Assembly (NCBI GenBank): GCA_016271365.2
Contig: CM057452.1
Coordinates: 828,536,001 to 828,600,000 of the forward strand
DNA from: Neoceratodus forsteri
Lineage: Eukaryota; Chordata; Ceratodontiformes; Ceratodontidae
DNA length: 64,000 nt
Reading direction: 5' to 3'
Positions 1-11,702 of this stretch are shown piece after piece (position 1 is the stretch's first letter; each line of letters begins with the position of its first letter). The position numbers and the translations under genes are program-made. The notes beneath the pieces are model-generated. The model saw only the letters and a list, made by a program, of their open reading frames with translations, was not told the DNA's origin and did not search any database.

Positions 1-1080
1 ATATCTCGGGCAACCACATGACGTAGAAAAACATTTTAATTTCACAAAAATCATGATTTTCCTGGCTAGGTTTTTGCTTTTACATAGCCCATAGGGTTAT
101 GCAGTTTGCAGCAAAAAATCTGTATCTCGCATTGTTTTCGAGATACGAGCCCTGAAAAGCGCGGCATATGCCACCATGTTAGTCTATGGGAAAAAAACAG
201 CAAATTCAGAGTACTGTAACTTTTCAGCCATGCAATATTTTTTCATTAAATCACCAAAAGGCACATCTGTGATACGTTGGCTGCGTTTCCTCCAAATTTC
301 AGCTGAAAAGATCAAACCAGTCTTTTACAGCAGGGTGGCAAAGAACTGCTGTCATTTTGGCCATTGTCTGAAAAAGTAGTGTTGCAATTTGTGAAAGCTT
401 TTGCAAGAATTTGCTAAAGTGTCATGAGTGCGACACTACTTTGCGACGCTACTTTTTCCAGAAATTTGAAAAACATATTTCTAGGGTGTTTCACCCCAAA
501 ATAAAGACATGGCTAGCATCCTCAGGGTCCGACTAGGTGAACACAAAAAGAATTGTGTTGCTAGAGGGTCCCAATTTTAAATGCCAAGCATTTTTCTGAT
601 CGCTAACTGAAAACAAAATGGCAGGTTTGCGACACTACTAGGGCCATTTGCGACACTAAAAAGTGCATTTGAGAAAGTGTTGAACTTTTTGTTAACTTTT
701 CCCATTGACTTATAATGGTAACTTGTTTTTTGAATAACTTTTGAACCGTTCAATATTTTTTCATGAAATCTTTGAAAGACACATCAGGGATCATGGCCAC
801 ACATTTCCTGAAGTTTTAGGACCAGTCATATAAACTGTGCGACCTGTAGGTGCGAGCAAAGAATTTGCAAAAAAATATAAATACGCACACGGATGTCACT
901 TAATAACTCCACAGCTGTATAGCTGAGCATTATGAAAGTTGGCAGATCCCAAGATCTATAGTTATGCCCCATGCCTACCAAATGTCAGGCAAATCCATTG
1001 AACAGTGGAAAAGTTATTAAGGTGCAAAGTTTGACCTTTTACCTTAAAAGTGCTACTCAACCCTAACTTGTGCTACCATT
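1..1080. repeat. Unclassified AT-rich repeat-like DNA
   Basis: No gene is recognised here. Two segments about 520 bases apart (around 231-300 and 748-825) resemble each other: both have 'caatattttttcat' followed by 'gaaa/taaatc', an 'agacacatc'/'ggcacatc' block and 'ttcct'. This suggests an old internal duplication. The phrase 'gcgacactact' and variants recur at about 430, 630 and 650. A short frame at 176-379 has no recognisable domain and is probably chance. Confidence 0.4.
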
Positions 1081-1087
1081 ATAGATA

Positions 1088-1120
1088 TATACACACACAC
1101 ACACACACACAATATATATA

Positions 1121-1168
<48 letters not shown>
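1088..1168. repeat. Compound (AC)n / (AT)n microsatellite
   Basis: About ten AC dinucleotides (1090-1110) run directly into a long AT/TA tract reaching 1168. The small frames reading YIYIYI or HTHTHT across it are artefacts of the simple repeat. Confidence 0.97.
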
Positions 1169-1172
<4 letters not shown>

Positions 1173-1174
1173 AG

Positions 1175-1445
1175 GGTGATTGGGTGGGGAGGGACCACCG
1201 TACACCAGGGAATCTGTTCATATATATTGAGCATGTGATTGAGTGAGGGGGACCACTGGACACTGGGGAATATACTTATTGCCTATCAGGCTGGTAAACA
1301 GCAGGTGGGACCACTAGGCACCAGGGAATATCTTTATTTACTATCAGGCCATGGATTGGTAGAGGGGGATCACTAGGTACCAAGGTAACTCTCTATTGCC
1401 TATTGGGCCAGCAGTTGGTAGGGGGCACCGCAGTACCTCTGCCAA
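1175..1445. repeat. ~59-bp divergent minisatellite, five units
   Basis: The block 'gggaccactaggcaccaggga' and variants occurs at 1191, 1249, 1308, 1367 and about 1421, a period of 55-59 bases. Between them lie 'tattgcctatcaggcc'-like spacers. The reverse complement of the block resembles the 5' end of vertebrate tRNA-Glu. The same period and block recur in both orientations at 53483-54040. Confidence 0.8.
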
Positions 1446-3965
1446 CCACTAGGGTTGCACGGGATTAAAGCAAGGTCTTGGCCAGTGGTATTTGCTCCAT
1501 GCAAGTGGACCATGCAAACAGCCCTTGCATGGACCAAATGCTTTGTGAATCAGACAGCGCCAATATTCATGCCCCCTCTTAATTTGCTCTGCAGCCCCCC
1601 ACCACACTTTGCCCTGGCACAAGCCCATTTTGAGCACCCAAATCAGGATTTTGTGAATACCAGCTCAGTGCAAAACCCAGTTTGCTCATGTAAGACCATG
1701 TTTGTGCCGAGACAAAGTTTTGTAAACCCTGGCTAGAGGATCTAATACTGTTTGTTTTAAACCAAATCAAGTGAAATTACCCACAGGTATGCACTCCTTT
1801 TCATGGGCCGATTTCTCACTCTTGAATAGTCTCATACTCCATGTGAACACTAACACTTCTCCACCCAATTTTTGCAAAGCTTGTGGTTTATTTTATGCTT
1901 CTCCTTCTGCATGCAAATGCTTTGATGTATTGCACCAGGATTTTACTGCATTTGTTAACATATGATCAGTACTTTATTTCTTTATTTTTGAGTGTATTGC
2001 TGTTTAATGTGTGCTGCATATGTCAGATGGGGCTGAAGAAGGGAAATTTCCAATCCGCATTCTGAAAAAAAGAGATAAAATAAAAAAATGAATATAAAAA
2101 GAATCAATGTACCAATGGTACTAAAATACCAAATAAGGTCTGAAAAGTGTGAAATAATTCTGTAATAAAATACATATGCACAATCTTATGGACCTCACTG
2201 GAAATTAGTTTTTAACTCAGATGAGTAACCGATTCATTATTTATAATGAATAACATTTTTTACTACTTACTACTTACATAAACTAGCACGAAAAAATCTG
2301 GAAATGGAATTGGTCAAGAGACATCACCTGACCGTGCATTAAATCTCTTGAAATGCACAGTCAGCAACCGAATCTCATTTTCCTCCCCCCAAAAAATTGC
2401 TTACTGAACAATATCTCTAAGCTGCCAAACAGAAAAAAACCTGGTAGCCACCATATTGTAAATCCTAGCCTTTACTACACTCATACTTAAACATAATTTA
2501 TCTTTAATTGCTCACAACATTTTTTTATAAGTACACATTCTGACTTACAGCACATAGCAAAAGATATGTCATAACTTAAATTCACCCATTTACCTCCTAA
2601 ATACTTAAACAAGCATGTATGGCCTCTTCAAAAAAAATCACTGAATGGCCACTGCTCTAACTCGCCCCATCAACCATGCCTCAGGATGCATCTGTTCTCC
2701 AGCACGTAACATAAATCACTTACCTTTTTCAACTGTGCTCTTCCTGATACACAGTCCTGCTCCCTTTAGTTTATAATGTGCCCATAAAAATCAGCTGACA
2801 GCCAAGTGGGAGGGTAGGGGTGGAGCACAGCACTGCTAATCATCACCACCAACTGTGAGTAGGAAGGGTGACTCCTCAGCTTCTGAAGCCCATTTCCTCG
2901 CCACCAGTACCATAACCATTTCAATCATTTTCCACAGATTTTTAAAAATAAAACTTCATTTCTCTGTCAGTCTCTTACTCATTTTATGTAAGCCCCACCA
3001 CCCACACTCTGCTATCCCACCCTCCGACCTACCAAAGCTGCTGCTCTTCACGTGACAATGACACTCATTTATTTCCCCTGCCTCCAAAGTAAATCTGAAT
3101 TCATCAAGTAACAAAAAGACAGCCCACAATTCAAAACATTTTTAGGAAAATAAACAACTTTGGCCTGTGCTGAGCACCGACTCTTCTCTTGTTCCATTTA
3201 GGCATCTCTCAACAGCCTGCTTTTGTTAAAATCCTCACAACTCCCACACAAGTTACTGCTGTATGTTCTGTTTCTTTTCATCACTCTGGCCTGTTTGCTC
3301 ACTCCACCAACATGATAAAACACCACTACTCACCCACCTCATTTTTACAAGTTTGAGGTGGCCACTTTCACACCCGCAAAACAGTCCCTCCTACCAGCCA
3401 CTGGTGGCTTTCATTTTCACTATCGGGCACCATCAAACAGAAAGTTCAGGGTCGCCATTATGAACAGTGGAACCAGGAGTCTCCAATTAAGTCCGGCATC
3501 CATACCTAATTAAAATTAGGCAAAATGGAAGCTCACTAGTAACTGCAGGAAGAACAAGCCATCATAAGGTTCTGTCAACCAGTCATACCATTTTGACAGT
3601 AATCCACCCCCCCAATCCTGTGCAGTACTGGCATGATCTATGGATTGCTCGGATAGTGATGATCCATGAGGGGTTCCTTCATCAGTGTGCTGACTTGCCC
3701 TGCAAACTCTAGTAAGGCCAAAAGGGCAGAACTGTTTATAAAATCATTGTTGGCCAAAGGAGTTAATAATTAATACTTGGAAGCATCCAAGGCTAAATCA
3801 TGCAGTAACTGAATTGCAGCAGTTCCACCTGCTGCTTATATACAGCAAATGGAACTATTTGATGAAACCTCAAATAAGTCCACTATAAAAAAGGAAAAAT
3901 ACATACAGTTTTTTCTTTCATAATTTATTATAACTACAATAGAAATTAGCCATTTTATAAGTGTG
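1446..3965. other. No recognisable gene or element
   Basis: About 2.5 kb of AT-rich sequence. The frame at 1455-1736 (93 residues) has no recognisable domain. Around 1500-1740 the phrases 'tttgtgaat' and 'tttgtaaac' recur, hinting at a decayed repeat. From 2090 to 3960 I see no coding signal, hairpin or tandem repeat that I can support. Confidence 0.5.
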
Positions 3966-4105
3966 ATAAGCCACTTCAGGGTGTGCATTAAAGGATTGTA
4001 ATGCACTTCCCAGGGGCATGAGGACACTCGGCCTACAGCCTCACACATTAGCATGCCCCAGGGTGTGCATTAAAATCCTTTAATGCGCACCCAGTTGTGG
4101 CTTAT
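3966..4105. mobile_element. Short foldback MITE
   Basis: The left end reads 'ataagccac' then 'gggtgtgcattaaaggatt' and 'taatgcac'. The right end is its reverse complement, with 'aatcctttaatgcgcaccc' then 'gtggcttat'. Arms of roughly 60 bases pair across a short centre near 4035. It is too short to encode anything. I could not establish a target duplication, so the superfamily is unassigned. Confidence 0.75.
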
Positions 4106-4189
4106 TACTTACATATACTCTACCTGGATTCAAACTACTGATTATTTGCCTGCATAGGAAACACACATTCAGTGTGCCACATAGCTGCA

Positions 4190-4443
4190 GGTAAGGGAAC
4201 TGCAGTTCCTGTGGTGTAGCTGTTAATTCACAACCAGCAAAACAGGCAACTGGGGATGTAGTCCCAGCAAGGGATTTGGTGTTCTGGCCAAATTTCCCTC
4301 ATTCACTAAAAGTACCATCAACTGCTTAATTCGGTTCAATCTCAGTTGCTTACTATCTGTATCCCCCGGACACCCCTGAAAAAGGGACTTCTAGGCCCAG
4401 TGGGCTTACCAGGTCAACAAAATCTAAAAAAAAAAAAAAAAAA
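4190..4443 (+). mobile_element. tRNA-derived SINE with LINE-like 3' tail
   Basis: A tRNA-like head ('tgtggtgtagctgttaattc' and 'ggggatgtagtccc') is followed by a body and a 3' tail, 'cccctgaaaaaggg' ... 'cttaccaggtcaacaaaat', ending in an A run at 4424-4442. The tail matches the 3' part of the SINE at 52684-52890 and the LINE tails at 46640 and 52967. This copy lies at the start of the tandem array, whose plus-strand tRNA-like blocks resemble its head, so the array may have grown from SINE copies. Confidence 0.65.
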
Positions 4444-5094
4444 TAAGTAGTTGTTCTTAGTTAAATTTATTTCTCATATTATTTGCTATTCTATTCCACA
4501 CCACCATGAATCACCACTGAAGTGAGTGTCTATCTTATAAAAAATTGTTTAAATCCCTGTAAGGATTTAAACCACTGATTGTTTGCCTGTTAGGCAAACA
4601 CACATTCAGTGAGCCACTGATTTTGCAGTTTCAGTGGTATAGAAGTATGCTATAACCTGCAAAACAAGTGACTGGGGGTATAATCCCAGCAGGTGAGATA
4701 CCTTCACAAATTGTTGTTCTTAGCTAAATGTATTTCTCATATAATTTACTATTCCAACTCCACACCATCATGAATCACCACTCAAGAGAGATTCCATTTT
4801 ACAAAAACACAATTGAGAAAAATGTTTAAGTCCCTGCCAGGATTTTAACTGCTGATCATTTGCCTGTAATGAAACAAACATTCAGTGTGCCACTGAGCAG
4901 CAGAAAAGCAGGTTGAAGTGCCTATGGTGTAGAAGTTAAGTCACAACCTGCAAAATAGGCAACTGGGGATCTAATCACAGCAAGTGATTTACCTTCAGAC
5001 ATGGTTGTTCTTGGCTAAATTTGCTTCTCATACAAATAACTATTCTAGCTCTACACCACCATAAATCACCACTCAAGTGAATTTACCGTCTTAC

Positions 5095-5225
5095 AGAAAA
5101 AGGGGGAATGGCTGGTCAAGAGGGCAGGGTCACTAGCTGAAGCAAGGGACCCTGCAATTCCAGCAGCCTCAATAGATCTAATGGCATCATTCTGCTGGCT
5201 TTGTTGTATGTTTGTATGTACTATT
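5095..5225 (+). repeat. CR1 3'-end fragment inside the array
   Basis: The stretch 'cagcctcaatagatctaatg' ... 'ttctgctggctttgttgtat' is the typical end of CR1 elements in this window (compare 61080-61158). It interrupts a ~285-bp array unit, and a near-identical insertion sits at 6185-6325. Confidence 0.65.
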
Positions 5226-6184
5226 TAACTCCTGACCAGATCTGAACTGTGTTTACCTTTATTTCAACAACTGATTTTTTTTTTGTCTGCTAAGCAAACA
5301 CACACATTCAGTGTGCCACAGAGCTATAGCTAAGATATTTGCAGTTCCTTTGGTGTAGAAGTTATGTCACATCCTGCAAAACAGGGTACTGGGGATCTAA
5401 ACCCAGCAGGCAATTTGCCTTCACAAATTGTTGTTCTTAGCTAAATTTGCTTCTCATGTAATTTGTTATTCCAGCTCAATACCACCATGAATTGCCACGC
5501 AAATGAATTTCCATCTGATAAAAAAATGTAAAAACATGCTTAAGTCCCTGCTTATTTTTGAGCAAGTGATCCTTTGTCTGCTAAGCAAACACTCATTCAG
5601 TATGCCACTCAATTGCAGGTGAGTTGCACTTACTATGATATAGAGGATATGTCACACTTGCAAAACAAGTGGTCAGGGATCTAATCCCAGCAGGCAATTT
5701 AACTTCACAAATTGCTGTTCTCATCTAAATTTATTTCTCATATAATTTACTATTTCACTACACACCACCATGAATTGTTACTCAACTTAGTTTCCAACTT
5801 ACACAAAAGTTGAAAAAAGTGTTTAAGTCCCTGCCAGGATTCAGGCCTTCTCTATGTGAGTTTAAACCAAACATTCATTGCCTGTTAAGAGAACACACAT
5901 TCAATGTGCCACTGAGCTACAGGTAAGTGAGGTGCATTTCCTATAGTTTAGAGGTTTTGTCACAATCTGCAAAACAGGTGAATGGGGATATAATCCCAAC
6001 ATATAATGTGCCTTCCTAAATTGTATTTAGCCAAATTTACTTCCTGTACAATTTACTATTCCATTCCACACCACCATGAATCACTACTCAAAAGTATTGT
6101 TCTTAGCTAAATGTACTTCAAAAATAATTTTCTGTTCCAGCTCCCCACCTTCATGAATCACCATTCAAGTGAATTTCCCTTCTT

Positions 6185-6325
6185 ACCAAAAAGGGTGGGG
6201 GGAGAAGGGCTGGTCAGAAGGCAGGGTCAGTAGCTGACACTAAGAACCCTGCAACTTGAGCAGACTCAGTAGACCTAATGGTCCCATTCTACTGGCTTCA
6301 TTGTATGTTCATATGTAAACATTTA
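6185..6325 (+). repeat. Second CR1 3'-end fragment inside the array
   Basis: It matches the fragment at 5095-5225 in the same position within the unit. Both are followed by 'tctgaactgtgttta' and a T-rich tract before 'ctaagcaaac'. The ~1.09-kb spacing implies a higher-order duplication of about three to four units after the CR1 fragment arrived. Confidence 0.65.
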
Positions 6326-7262
6326 AGTACCTGCCAGATCTGAACTGTGTTTACTTGTATTTGAACAACTGATTTTTTTTTTGCCTACTAAGCAAACACA
6401 CACATTCAGTGTACCACTGAGCTACAGCCAAGAGAGTTGCAGTTCCCATGATGTAGAAGTTATGTCTATTCCAACTCAACACTACCATGAATCACCACAC
6501 AAGTGAGTTTCCATGTTAAAAAAAATTGAAAAAAATGCTTAAGTCCCTGCTCAAATGAGAATCACCAGTCCTTTGCCTGGTGAGGAAACACACCTTTAAT
6601 GTGCCTTTAAACTGCAGGTTCATGAGTTGCACTTGCTATGATGTAGACATTATGTTCCATCTGCAAATCAGATGACTGGGGATCTAATCCCAGGAGGCAA
6701 TTTACCTTCACAGACTGTTGTTCTTAGCTGAATGTACTTCTCATATAATTTACTATTCCACTCCACACCACCATGAAAATGAGTTTCCATTTTACAAACA
6801 AAGTTGAAAAAGTGTTTAAGGCTCTTCCAGGATGTGTACCTGAACTTAAACCACTGAGCATTTGCCTGCTAAGCAAATGCACATTCAGTGTGCCAGTGAG
6901 CTGCATGTAAGGGAGTTGCATTTCCTATAGTGTAGAGGTTATGCCACAACCTGCAAGACAGGTGACTGGGAATCTAATCCTAGCAGGTGATTTACCTTCA
7001 CATATTGTTGTTAGCTAAATTTACTTATCATATAATTTAATATTACAACTCAACACCACCATGAATTACCACTCAAGTGATTTTTTTATTTTATAAAGAA
7101 ACAATTTGTGTCCTTGTCAGGATTTAAACCACTTGTCCTTTACCTGCTAATTAAACACACATTCAGTGTGCCACTGAGCCACAGGTAAGTGAACTGCAGT
7201 TCTTGCAGTGGAGAGGTTATATCACAACCTGCAAAACAGGTGACTTGAATTGTATTCAAACC

Positions 7263-8083
7263 AAAACAAACTTCATTTGGAACCAATTTAATTGACTACT
7301 AGCAGCACTAAGTTCAAGGGTTCACCCATGCCACAGCAACAATGAAGTTGCCTGTGTAAATTACAGTGCCAGCACCTCACTGACACCAGGCACAGTGCTC
7401 TGACAATCTGCCATCTGGCAGTTGGAGCGATAGCAATTGTGGGAGGGCTACACCACCTGCACCCCCATTTATTTAAATAATAAACTCTGGGTCACACCCT
7501 GGTGGCAAAAAGGGCAATGTAGAGATTGGCAACATTGCCCAATGCCAGAAAACCAAAGTCACACAAGAAGCATGCAGCATTATTCCACCAACATTCCGAC
7601 AGCAATATTCTGTTGGCACATTAACTGGTTATGAAGTTCAAGTATCTGAAATTCTGCTATTTAACTCTGCTGAACCTCTTCACTACATCAGCAATGACAT
7701 TTAACAATTTCTATCATACAACAAAAGTTGTAGTGACAAAGAAAAAAACATCAGTGACATCATGTAGCCAAATCACACATATTGGCTGTAACCTTAAACT
7801 TGACTAAATGCACAAAAAGAGAATGCATGAACACTACAGGTGCTAACAGCTATGCTGTTAACACCTACAACTTGAAAAAAAAGACAAGACTTAAGGATTT
7901 CAAGAATAAAATATTCCTCTAAAATGTGATGGGTGAAATCAATGAAATAGTGCATACTATGGATTATATAATGAATGTTTAAACAATGAAAAAAACTGCA
8001 TGAAAAGCCATCTGTGCATTTTCTGTCCAGCTGTTGATTCAGACTCTGAAATACCTAGGGAGTCACAACAGCCATTATAAGCA
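7263..8083. other. No recognisable gene or element
   Basis: AT-rich sequence with no domain-bearing frame. The frame 7437-7634 has no recognisable homology. The last few hundred bases may be the 5' leader of the L1-type relic that begins near 8084. Confidence 0.4.
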
Positions 8084-9689
8084 ATGGAGTCAAAAGTCCC
8101 TGGGACAGTTGAACAAGCATCTGATTATAAGGTACAGCCTACTTTAAAACTTAAATCTGAACTTAAGCAAGTAAATTCTTCAGTGTGTATTGCAGTGGTG
8201 GGCAATCTGCGACCCGCGGGCCACATGCAGCCCTCGGCGGGTTAAACTGCAGCCCCCAACAACATTTCTGCTACCACAACGAGATTGCACTACACCGCAC
8301 AAAAGAGAAATAAACTGAGTTTCAACTTTATTTAATACTATGTATACCATTTTAAACTTTTAATGATGTCACCAGTCCATTAAATATAGTTTTTTTTTTA
8401 TTCAGAGCTGTTACATTTAATTAATTTTCTGGAGACATGGGTCTGGTCTGGGTCATGCAGCCCCCAAGGAGGTTTGAGGGCCACATATATGGCCCTCAGG
8501 TTATTTCAGGTTGCCCACCACTGGCATATAGAGACTACAGAGTTTATAGAATCTGCTTCTTTTGAAACAGAATATATTGCTAAGTGGGCACAAAATGAGA
8601 AAGAAATTAAACAGCAAACTGAATTAACAGCTAATAACATGGTACTTCAACTGTTTGAACAGCTGTTCAAAACAGCAGTCATGGAAAGAGGAACAAAATA
8701 AAAATGTCATCACCACAAAACAGACAGAAAAAAATATTTTCTCCAATTTATATTTCAAATCAGTTTAAGAGCTTTAGCATGCCACAAATTAAAAAAAAAA
8801 ATTGTCATAGTAGACCTTATAGTAAGTGCCAAGGATAAGGAACAAAACATTGCATTGTCACTAACTTCAAAGCAAACAATTTGTCAAGCAGCATAGATCA
8901 AACTGCTTTAGCCCAGGCCATGCAAATTCAGCTGCATTTTAAAATCTCTGCTAAATTTAGTACATTAATATCCAATACTGCAATATGAAAAATATATACT
9001 GAGGTTAAAACCAAAAAATCTGATAAAAAAATTCACAGATCTAAAGCTACTGAAGTAAATTTAAACGTTACAGAAAGAAGGGGAGGATACCAGGTATTTG
9101 GACTCAGACACAGAATTTGAGGATGCAGAAAAATCTAATGAGTAAACACAGCCATGGGCAAAAAACACATTATCAGAACTTTTAAAAATTAAGAAAAACA
9201 TTGCTCCTTTAAAAGAAATAAAAGTACAAATTGAAACAATTCAATTGGATATGCAGAATGTTAATAAATCAATAAATGAGATTTCTCAGGGAACGCAATT
9301 ACTTGAGAACAGAGCACAGTATCTACACTATAAGTTGAAATAGTAGTTAGTAAAAGAGTCACAAACATACTCAAAAGAAGGACAAATGGCATATTTGTAA
9401 ACTTGGCTAACAGAGAGACAAGAAAATGACAACATAAGTATTACAGGTAATCCAGAGGCATGAGAAAGAGATACTCTACTGGGAAATACAATGTGTGCTT
9501 CTTATTTTTTCAAATTACTAGGTGAACAGATCTGACCAGAGGCCTATGTTCTAGATCAAGCACATCACACTCTAAAACAAAAGTCAGAAGAAGGAAGGCC
9601 CTTAAGAGCTATTATAGCCAAGTTTGTGAGATATGGAGATAAAGCCACGATTATGAATGTAATACATAAGAAGAAAACAGATCCAGATA
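8084..9689 (+). pseudogene. L1-type ORF1 relic (5' and central part)
   Basis: A frame opening with MESKVPGTVEQ at 8084 continues, with many stops, past a hAT MITE. It then shows a coiled-coil stretch (KIKKNIAPLKEIKVQIET..., about 9180-9340). Next comes an RRM-like part reading ENDNISITGNPEA, then a piece with DQAHHTLKQKSEEGRPLRA and IIAKFVRYGDKATIM (about 9420-9660). These correspond to the central and C-terminal blocks of L1-clade ORF1 proteins, the RNA-binding chaperones of the retrotransposon particle. The reading frame is broken by stops and two insertions, so no protein is expected. The continuation after the CR1 insertion is at 10500-10615. Assignment is by remembered family patterns. 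Confidence 0.75.
8193..8523. mobile_element. hAT-type MITE (331 bp)
   Basis: Terminal inverted repeats: CAGTGGTGGGCAATCTG on the left, and the reverse complement of the right end begins CAGTGGTGGGCAACCTG. The internal 'ggccacat' and 'ggccctc' blocks are also inverted. The 8-base flanks GTGTATTG and GCATATAG match at 5 of 8 positions, as an old hAT target duplication could. CAG-starting ends and an 8-bp duplication are typical of hAT. It has no coding capacity and interrupts the L1-type ORF1 relic. Confidence 0.85.
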
Positions 9690-10500
9690 TAAGATGCACA
9701 GATATCAATGTAAAAAAGTGCAAAATCATGTACTTAGGCTACAGAAACCAATAGGCAGAGTATTAAATGGGAGAAGAGATAGTGATAACTACCATACAGG
9801 AAAGAGATATGGGGGTAATAAATCTGATAACCTAAAGGTGGCCAGGCAGTGTGACAAGGCAGTAGAGAGGGTCTGTGGAATGCTGGGTGCATAGGGAGAG
9901 GTATTACCAGCAGGAGGAAAGAACCGGTATTGCCTCTGTATAGATCACTGGTGAGAACACAGAGTACTGTGTCTAGTTCTGCAGGCTGCATCTCCAAAAG
10001 AACATGGAAAGAGTGGAGTCTGTCCAGAGGAAGGCAACTAAAATGGTACTGGGTCTACACAAAAGCCCTACCAGGAGAGACTAAAGGACCTAAATATGCA
10101 CTCCCTGGAAGAGAGGAGGAAGAGGTTAAATAACTTGTAGGACTAAATAAGGTACAAGAGCGGGGTATTTTTCAGAAAAAAATATATATGATTGATGACA
10201 AGGGGACATGCAGTGAAGCTGGAAGGGTGTAAATTCAGGAGTGATGTTAGGAAGTACTTCTTCACAGAAAGAGTGGTGAATGCCTGGAACATTCCTCCAG
10301 CAGAAGTGGTAGGGATGAAAAGAGTGGTGGGGATCACGAATGCATTGGATAGGCATAAGGAAATCTTAGTGGAAAGTGTGTGGGGAACAAGAGCCAGAAA
10401 ACAAGTAGAGTCTGCGGCGACACTGTAGGGAGGGAAGAAATAGACAGACTGAGTGGGCCAAGCGGTCCTTATCTTCCATCACATTCTATGTTTCTATATC
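9690..10500 (+). mobile_element. 5'-truncated CR1 retrotransposon
   Basis: The coding remnant starts inside the reverse transcriptase (NVKKCKIMYLG) and shows LYRSLVRTQ and then RVVNAWNIPPAEVV, which are CR1 C-terminal blocks. The 3' end reads 'gactgagtgggccaagcgg' and finishes with 'cattctatgtttctat', the characteristic CR1 terminus. Frame breaks and stops make it inactive. It sits inside the L1-type ORF1 relic, which resumes immediately after it; no target duplication is seen, as is usual for CR1. Confidence 0.9.
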
Positions 10501-10615
10501 CATGTTTTCATGATTTACCACACAGAACTGTATTACAAAGAAAAAAAATATCAACTTCTGCAAACACTTTTGTGGAAAACTGGAATCAAGAACAGTATGC
10601 TACACCCAGTGTGAT
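10501..10615 (+). pseudogene. L1-type ORF1 relic, C-terminal piece
   Basis: Directly after the CR1 terminus the translation reads FHDLPHRTVLQRKKIS, then a stretch ending ATPSVIKF. This corresponds to the L1 ORF1 C-terminal block in which a 'DL...T...R+' segment is followed by the last strand of the domain. It therefore continues the relic at 8084-9689. The minus-strand LINE end at 10616 cuts it off. Confidence 0.6.
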
Positions 10616-10654
10616 TAAGTTCAAGTTCAAGTTTATTTGCAGGAAAACTCAATT

Positions 10655-10664
10655 GAGCATGCTC
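10655..10664 (-). promoter_or_regulatory. 3'-terminal LINE hairpin
   Basis: GAGCATGCTC lies in the 3' end of the minus-strand L2-group LINE. The same GAGCA...TGCTC hairpin is in the 3' ends at 24140-24153, 51330-51344 and 63725-63738. LINE reverse transcriptases of this group recognise 3' stem-loops, so this is the likely recognition structure. Confidence 0.6.
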
Positions 10665-10903
10665 ATTTACAAGGAGGTCCTGGCAGGACAACAGTATAGC
10701 AGGCAGTAAAAAATAACAAAATCTACAAACCAATGTAAAATGACAAGAATGTAATTCACAGTATAATGTTATTACATACAAATAGGAGAATAAAACATTT
10801 GGGACATAGCAATACAAAATCTACCACAAGAAAGTAAGGAAGTAGTAAAAGAAAGAAGGGGGTTGGGGTGATTGGAGAACTAAGTGCTTGTGTGCCAAAT
10901 GAA

Positions 10904-11242
10904 TTATGATGGAGAAAAGTGCAAGCCACTGTAGCAATTGCAATTTTCCTTAAAAGTTTTATTGGCCAGGAATTTGAAGACGTTTATAGAGACTAGTTCT
11001 GGTAGTTTGAGTGAGGATTGGATTTTATTCCAAACTGATGGGATGACATAGCTAATAGCACCTCTACCATGGGATGTGCGCACTTTGGGCATGTCCAGTA
11101 AAATGAGGGTGCTTTTCCTTAATGAATAGTTACTGTGTGACCTATGAACAAGGGAGGAGATATACAGTGGCACTTTATTCAACATGATTTTCAAAGTCCA
11201 GGTGCCAATGTGGAGCATCCGTCTTGTGGCAAGGGATGTCAA
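10904..11242 (-). pseudogene. C-terminal fragment of the L2-group LINE protein
   Basis: A 112-residue stretch. SSLVHRSHSNYSLR, then a segment ending KVRTSHGRGAISYVIPSVWN, is the 'small C-terminal domain' typical of L2, Daphne or RTE-like ORF2 proteins, often seen as R...G..sf...g..iWN. It is the distal end of the LINE whose RT lies at 11703-12185. Confidence 0.8.
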
Positions 11243-11702
11243 ACCTACTACCTGGTAAAGGTCACAATGATGCGTTCTATATGGGACATTTGTTATAAAG
11301 TATATGGCACAATGGTAAATTGTATCTAGTTTATGTAGGCTGGTCGCTGTGCTGCAGTTATATATAATGTCTGCATAGTCTAATAGTGGGAGGAAGGTGG
11401 CTTGTACCAGTCTACGTCTGATAATCTGCTGGGAATAAGGATTTGTTCCTACAGAAGAATCATAACCTTGATTTTAATTTGTTGGAAAGAAATTGATGTG
11501 TGCGACAAATGATAATTTGCTGTCCAGCCAGATTCCCAAGTACTTAAATTTATCCACAACCTCCAGTAAGTCCCCCAAAGAGGATTGTGTTGGGTACTGT
11601 TACAATCTGATTACATAGGGCTGCTGAAGGATGGGTGGGGACAAAATACATCATCTTATTTTTCCTGGTGTTTAATAACAGTTTGGAGCTTATTAGGTTG
11701 TG

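Larger units (their letters stand above)
4110..7262. repeat. Composite tandem array with tRNA-like modules on both strands
   Basis: About ten units of ~285 bases. The landmark 'accaccatgaatcaccact' (with changes) falls near 4501, 4766, 5056, 5481, 5764, 6071, 6482, 6767 and 7056. Each unit has three parts. First is a plus-strand tRNA-like block (A-box-like 'tggtgtagaagttatgtcac', then 'ctgcaaaacaggtgactgg' and B-box-like 'ggggatctaatccc'). Second is a spacer containing 'ttgttcttagctaaat'. Third is a block that reads as tRNA-like on the minus strand: 'tagctcagtgg', an anticodon-arm hairpin 'tttgcttagcaggcaaa' (loop TTAGCAG), then 'ggtttaaatcctggc'. Copies are diverged and none forms a convincing complete tRNA gene. 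Confidence 0.8.

Noticed and set aside
1050..1263. Open frames reading YIYIYI/HTHTHT on both strands
   Set aside because: They are translations of the CA/TA microsatellite.
4110..7262. Functional tRNA genes in the tandem array
   Set aside because: A/B-box-like blocks and a good anticodon hairpin are visible, but acceptor stems do not pair convincingly and copies are diverged, so I call them tRNA-like modules only.
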